A stretch of DNA of 32,494 nt, from the IMG/VR virus record IMGVR_UViG_3300035670_000844, positions 1 to 32,494 of that record; one strand, given 5' to 3'. A program made the position numbers and the translations under genes. Origin of the DNA: a virus. Position 1 is the first letter of the stretch. Each line of letters opens with the position of its first letter. Below, piece by piece: positions 30,102 through 32,494 of the stretch. The notes beneath the pieces are model-generated. The model did not search any database, was not told the DNA's origin, and worked only from the letters and a program-made list of their open reading frames with translations.

Positions 30102-30931
30102 CAATACATCTCGATTTCAGTGGTCTGTGTGGCGGCCTCGCCGGTCATCCATGCCGGCAGGCTGATCGGTTCGATCCGATCGCTGTAGGCAGGCCAGTGG
30201 CCTGATGCCTTGCACTCCGCCAGCGTCTGCAGGTCGCGCATGGCGATCTCGTAGCCGCGCTCGATCATCTGCTCATCAGCGGCATAGACACCAACCGCGA
30301 ACGGTGGTTTCTTCTCCACTGCGATAAAGATGAACGCTGCAGGCTTCATGCCAGTGGCAGCTTCCAAGCCCGCGGTGTACCACCCGGCCTGACAGTGGTA
30401 TCTCCATTTAGCGATGCTGCGCCGGAACTCCCGAGGGCTCGCATCCTCGGTGGTTTTAAGATCGACCATAATGCCGTGCTTGGTCAGCCAGTCCGGCCGG
30501 CACTTGCACTGCAGCCCGGTGGTCGGCTCCGTCCACATGTGCGTGGTCTCGGCCTCGCCATCCATGTTCAGCAGCATCGCTGCAGCCGGATGGCTCAGCA
30601 CGGCACGGCCCATGTGCATGACAAGATCGGCATCCTCACGGCTCAGCACGGTCTTGCCGTTGGCCTCAGCCTCAAACGCTGCCCATGCTTCCTTTCCTGC
30701 CTTGGTGCGGCGGTCAAGGCCATCAGGCGCGATGGCATACTCGGCATCCCATTTGTGCAGTTCGAGCACATGGGTGTGAACTGCGCTGCCGATGCGCATG
30801 GCTGGCGTCGGCTCGGGGATGACCCGCTTCGGGTCGATGTAGCGCGCCCAGTAGTGCAACGGGGATCGCGCGATGAGATCCAAATGCGACTTTGAGATCG
30901 CAGGGTGCGCGTGGTAGTCGGCGTTCTCCAT
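30101..30931 (-). CDS. RecE-like exonuclease (PD-(D/E)XK fold)
   Basis: This 276-residue protein begins MENADYHAHPAISKSHLDLI and contains the PD-(D/E)XK pattern: MRIGSAVHTHVLE with probable Glu57, CRPDWLT with Asp147, VDLKTT with Asp157 and Lys159, and YHCQAGWY with Gln181. This matches YqaJ/RecE-like exonucleases (DUF3799-like), which resect DNA ends to 3' strands for the annealase. The start ATG (30929-30931) lies within an inverted repeat. The frame stays open upstream, but no credible start or conserved segment lies there. First gene of the leftward operon. Confidence 0.88.
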   Translation of the reverse strand: MENADYHAHPAISKSHLDLIARSPLHYWARYIDPKRVIPEPTPAMRIGSAVHTHVLELHKWDAEYAIAPDGLDRRTKAGKEAWAAFEAEANGKTVLSREDADLVMHMGRAVLSHPAAAMLLNMDGEAETTHMWTEPTTGLQCKCRPDWLTKHGIMVDLKTTEDASPREFRRSIAKWRYHCQAGWYTAGLEAATGMKPAAFIFIAVEKKPPFAVGVYAADEQMIERGYEIAMRDLQTLAECKASGHWPAYSDRIEPISLPAWMTGEAATQTTEIEMY

Positions 30932-30958
30932 AGGGTGTGGCGACTTGCGGCACCCTAT
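30930..30958 (-). promoter_or_regulatory. Inverted repeat at the recE-like start: operator or start-occluding hairpin
   Basis: ATAGGGTG (30930-30937) and CACCCTAT (30951-30958) are perfect 8-bp inverted arms with centres 21 bp apart, two DNA turns. On the minus-strand mRNA the 3' arm overlaps the AUG of the recE-like gene. That fits a dimeric repressor site, or a hairpin that hides the start codon. Just upstream a TTGCAC ... TATAGG pair with 15-bp spacing is a weak promoter possibility. Confidence 0.5.
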
Positions 30959-31034
30959 AGCCTGTTGCCATCGAGTGCAACCCCATGCAATCTGGACGTA
31001 ATCGCCTACAGTGGCCGGAATCGCTAAGTTCCTC
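30959..31034. other. Divergent intergenic region between leftward and rightward early genes
   Basis: This 76-bp space must hold the control signals for both the recombination operon and the rightward HNH/helicase genes, unless transcription enters from outside. No sigma-70 boxes of good quality were recognised. Confidence 0.3.
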
Positions 31035-31433
31035 ATGGCTAAGCAATGCTGCATTGATGGCTGCCAGAACGACACCAGCAAAGGAGCCCGCGGCATGTGC
31101 GGATTGCACGCGCAAAGGATGCGCCGCTATGGAGATCCCAATTTTATTACCCCAGAAGCTCAACGTCGAGCAAACAATCGAGCAGCTCAACTCGCTCGGT
31201 TTGATGCAATTAAAGAAAACACCTATAGAAAATTTTATGGCCGCCATGAACATCGAATCATTGCAGAGCAGATGCTTGGAAGACCGCTAGAGCGAGGCGA
31301 GATTGTGCATCATATAGATGGAGATAAGCACAATAACAATCCAGCAAATCTTAAAGTAATGACTCAATCAGAGCACATGAAATTGCACAAAAGTGAAATG
31401 TTGGCGGCTAGAAAAGCTAAACATGGCTATTGA
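31035..31433 (+). CDS. HNH endonuclease with N-terminal Cys motif
   Basis: I chose the ATG at 31035 (MAKQCCIDGCQNDTSKGARG); a GTG at 31011 is less likely. The N-terminus has a CxxxC...MCGLHAQRMRRYGDP motif common in phage homing HNH proteins. The HNH core is EIVHHIDGDKHNNNPANLKV with His92/His93, Asp95 and Asn106, and His114/His118 in SEHMKLH. The gene is distinctly AT-richer than its neighbours, which suggests mobility. Its end overlaps the helicase start by 11 bases. This 132-residue gene sits at the early-gene control region. Confidence 0.88.
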   Translation: MAKQCCIDGCQNDTSKGARGMCGLHAQRMRRYGDPNFITPEAQRRANNRAAQLARFDAIKENTYRKFYGRHEHRIIAEQMLGRPLERGEIVHHIDGDKHNNNPANLKVMTQSEHMKLHKSEMLAARKAKHGY

Positions 31434-32494
31434 TCTTCGCCCTTACCAAATTCAAGCAATCCATGATCTACGACAGGCATTTCGATTTGGCGCTCATGCC
31501 CCATTACTAGTGGGTCCATGCGGGATGGGCAAAACAGTGGTTTTTAGTGCTATCACCGCCAGCGCAGTTGAACGTGGCCGCCGGGTGCTAATCTTGGTCC
31601 ACCGCCGTGAACTGCTCCGTCAAGCCAGCTCCAAGCTCACCGCTGCAGGGCTCAACCATGGCTTGATTGCTGCTGGGATTCCAACCAGTTGCCAACCAGT
31701 TCAGGTCGCCTCAGTGCAGACGATCGCGCGCCGCCTGTCCCGCATCGACTGGCAGCCGGATCTGATCATCATCGACGAAGCGCATCACGCCACCGCCGGC
31801 CAATGGGAGCGCACTCTGCAGCACTGGCCAACCGCCTACCGCCTCGGTGTCACCGCTACTCCATGCCGCCTCGATGGCCGCGGCCTCCGCAGTGCGTTCG
31901 ATCACTTGGTGCTTGGTCCATCCATGGCGGATCTCGTCTCCGCCGGCTACCTCACCTCGGCACGGATCTATGCACCACCCCAGGTTGCCGACCTATCCGG
32001 CATCCGCACCCGAGCTGGTGACTACGCCAACGATCAGGCCGCAGCAGCAATGGATCGCCCGACTGTCACTGGTGATGCCATCGCGCACTACCAGCGCCTC
32101 GCAGCAGGCCAGCAGGCGATCGCGTTCTGCTGCAATATTGCCCACGCCAAATCCGTTTGCGCTGCGTTTCTGGCCGCAGGCATCCGCGCGGTACTACTTC
32201 TTGGTACCACCACCGACCGTGATCAGGTCGTTGCAGACTTTGGTGCCGGCCTGCTGCAGATATTGGTGACCGTCGATGTGGTTAGTGAGGGTTTCGATGT
32301 GCCAGCCGCCAGTGTCGCAATCCTCCTGCGCCCCACCAAGTCACTCGGCCTCTACCTGCAGCAGGTCGGTCGCGTGCTACGCCCAGCACCTGGCAAGCAA
32401 GCTGCCCTGATCCTCGACCACGTTGGCAATGTCACCCGCCATGGCTTCCCGGATGATCACCGTGATTGGACACTCGACGATGGCATCAGGCGCA
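31423..32494 (+). CDS. Superfamily 2 DEAD/DEAH-box helicase, partial (runs off window)
   Basis: A frame open to the last base (357 codons) starts at ATG 31423, overlapping the HNH stop. Motif I is GPCGMGKT at 31-38, motif II DEAH (IIIDEAHH) at 118-121, motif III TATP at 144-147. Motif V (VSEGFDVP) and motif VI (QQVGRVLRP) are also present. Phage helicases of this class unwind DNA or remodel replication and recombination intermediates. The C-terminal end is outside the window. Confidence 0.93.
   Translation, partial: MAIDLRPYQIQAIHDLRQAFRFGAHAPLLVGPCGMGKTVVFSAITASAVERGRRVLILVHRRELLRQASSKLTAAGLNHGLIAAGIPTSCQPVQVASVQTIARRLSRIDWQPDLIIIDEAHHATAGQWERTLQHWPTAYRLGVTATPCRLDGRGLRSAFDHLVLGPSMADLVSAGYLTSARIYAPPQVADLSGIRTRAGDYANDQAAAAMDRPTVTGDAIAHYQRLAAGQQAIAFCCNIAHAKSVCAAFLAAGIRAVLLLGTTTDRDQVVADFGAGLLQILVTVDVVSEGFDVPAASVAILLRPTKSLGLYLQQVGRVLRPAPGKQAALILDHVGNVTRHGFPDDHRDWTLDDGIRR

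Noticed and set aside
1-32494. tRNA genes, CRISPR arrays, insertion sequences, integrase or repressor
   Set aside because: None was recognised on either strand; absence of an integrase here does not exclude one outside the window.

Overview
The window is a tailed-phage genome segment with a lambda-like (siphovirus) late module. The packaging and head genes are of the Nu1/GpA/gpB class, a tail chaperone pair has a canonical -1 frameshift signal, and a short tape measure precedes a long run of tail-fibre genes. The host is probably a picocyanobacterium (Synechococcus/Cyanobium type). That is an inference from the fibre style (GGTG..YTDGQLLIG repeats, S74 chaperone tip) and from small proteins of cyanophage type. 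No host gene, tRNA, integrase or lysogeny repressor is visible, so lytic versus temperate life cannot be decided here.

Layout. Positions 1-155 are non-coding, rich in palindromes and hexamer repeats, and a good cos/packaging-site candidate. From 156 to 25086 almost everything reads rightward: small terminase, solitary DNA methyltransferase, large terminase, connector-like protein, portal, and a four-part polyprotein (phage N-terminal domains, prohead protease, delta-like linker, HK97-fold capsid) with an internal start for free capsid. Then come small head proteins, head-tail joining and tail terminator genes, tail tube, G/GT chaperones, tape measure, tail tip, and a fibre cluster with two tandem paralogues. 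Next is a lysis region: two small membrane proteins and a GH24 + M15 two-domain endolysin, followed by a dCTP deaminase-like gene. An HNH-AP2 endonuclease lies antisense inside this late run.

From 25.8 to 30.9 kb most genes read leftward. At the promoter-proximal end is a recombination set: RecE-like exonuclease, RecT-like annealase, AlpA-like helix-turn-helix protein and an SSB-like protein. After it come about a dozen very small genes, most overlapping their neighbours by 4-22 bases; only a DUF3310-type protein, an RHH/HTH-like protein and zinc-ribbon proteins can be placed. The operon starts at an inverted repeat that includes the recE start codon. To its right, reading rightward, are another HNH endonuclease and a superfamily 2 helicase that runs off the window end.

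How it fits together: the leftward block looks like early/middle functions (DNA recombination plus uncharacterised host-takeover candidates), and the rightward block builds and releases the particle. The most interesting points are the capsid polyprotein with its internal start, the SSB-tail-like C-termini of two recombination proteins, the compact cluster of unknown small genes with hairpins at two stop codons, the duplicated start cassette among fibre genes, and the endonuclease gene that overlaps a small late gene in antisense.
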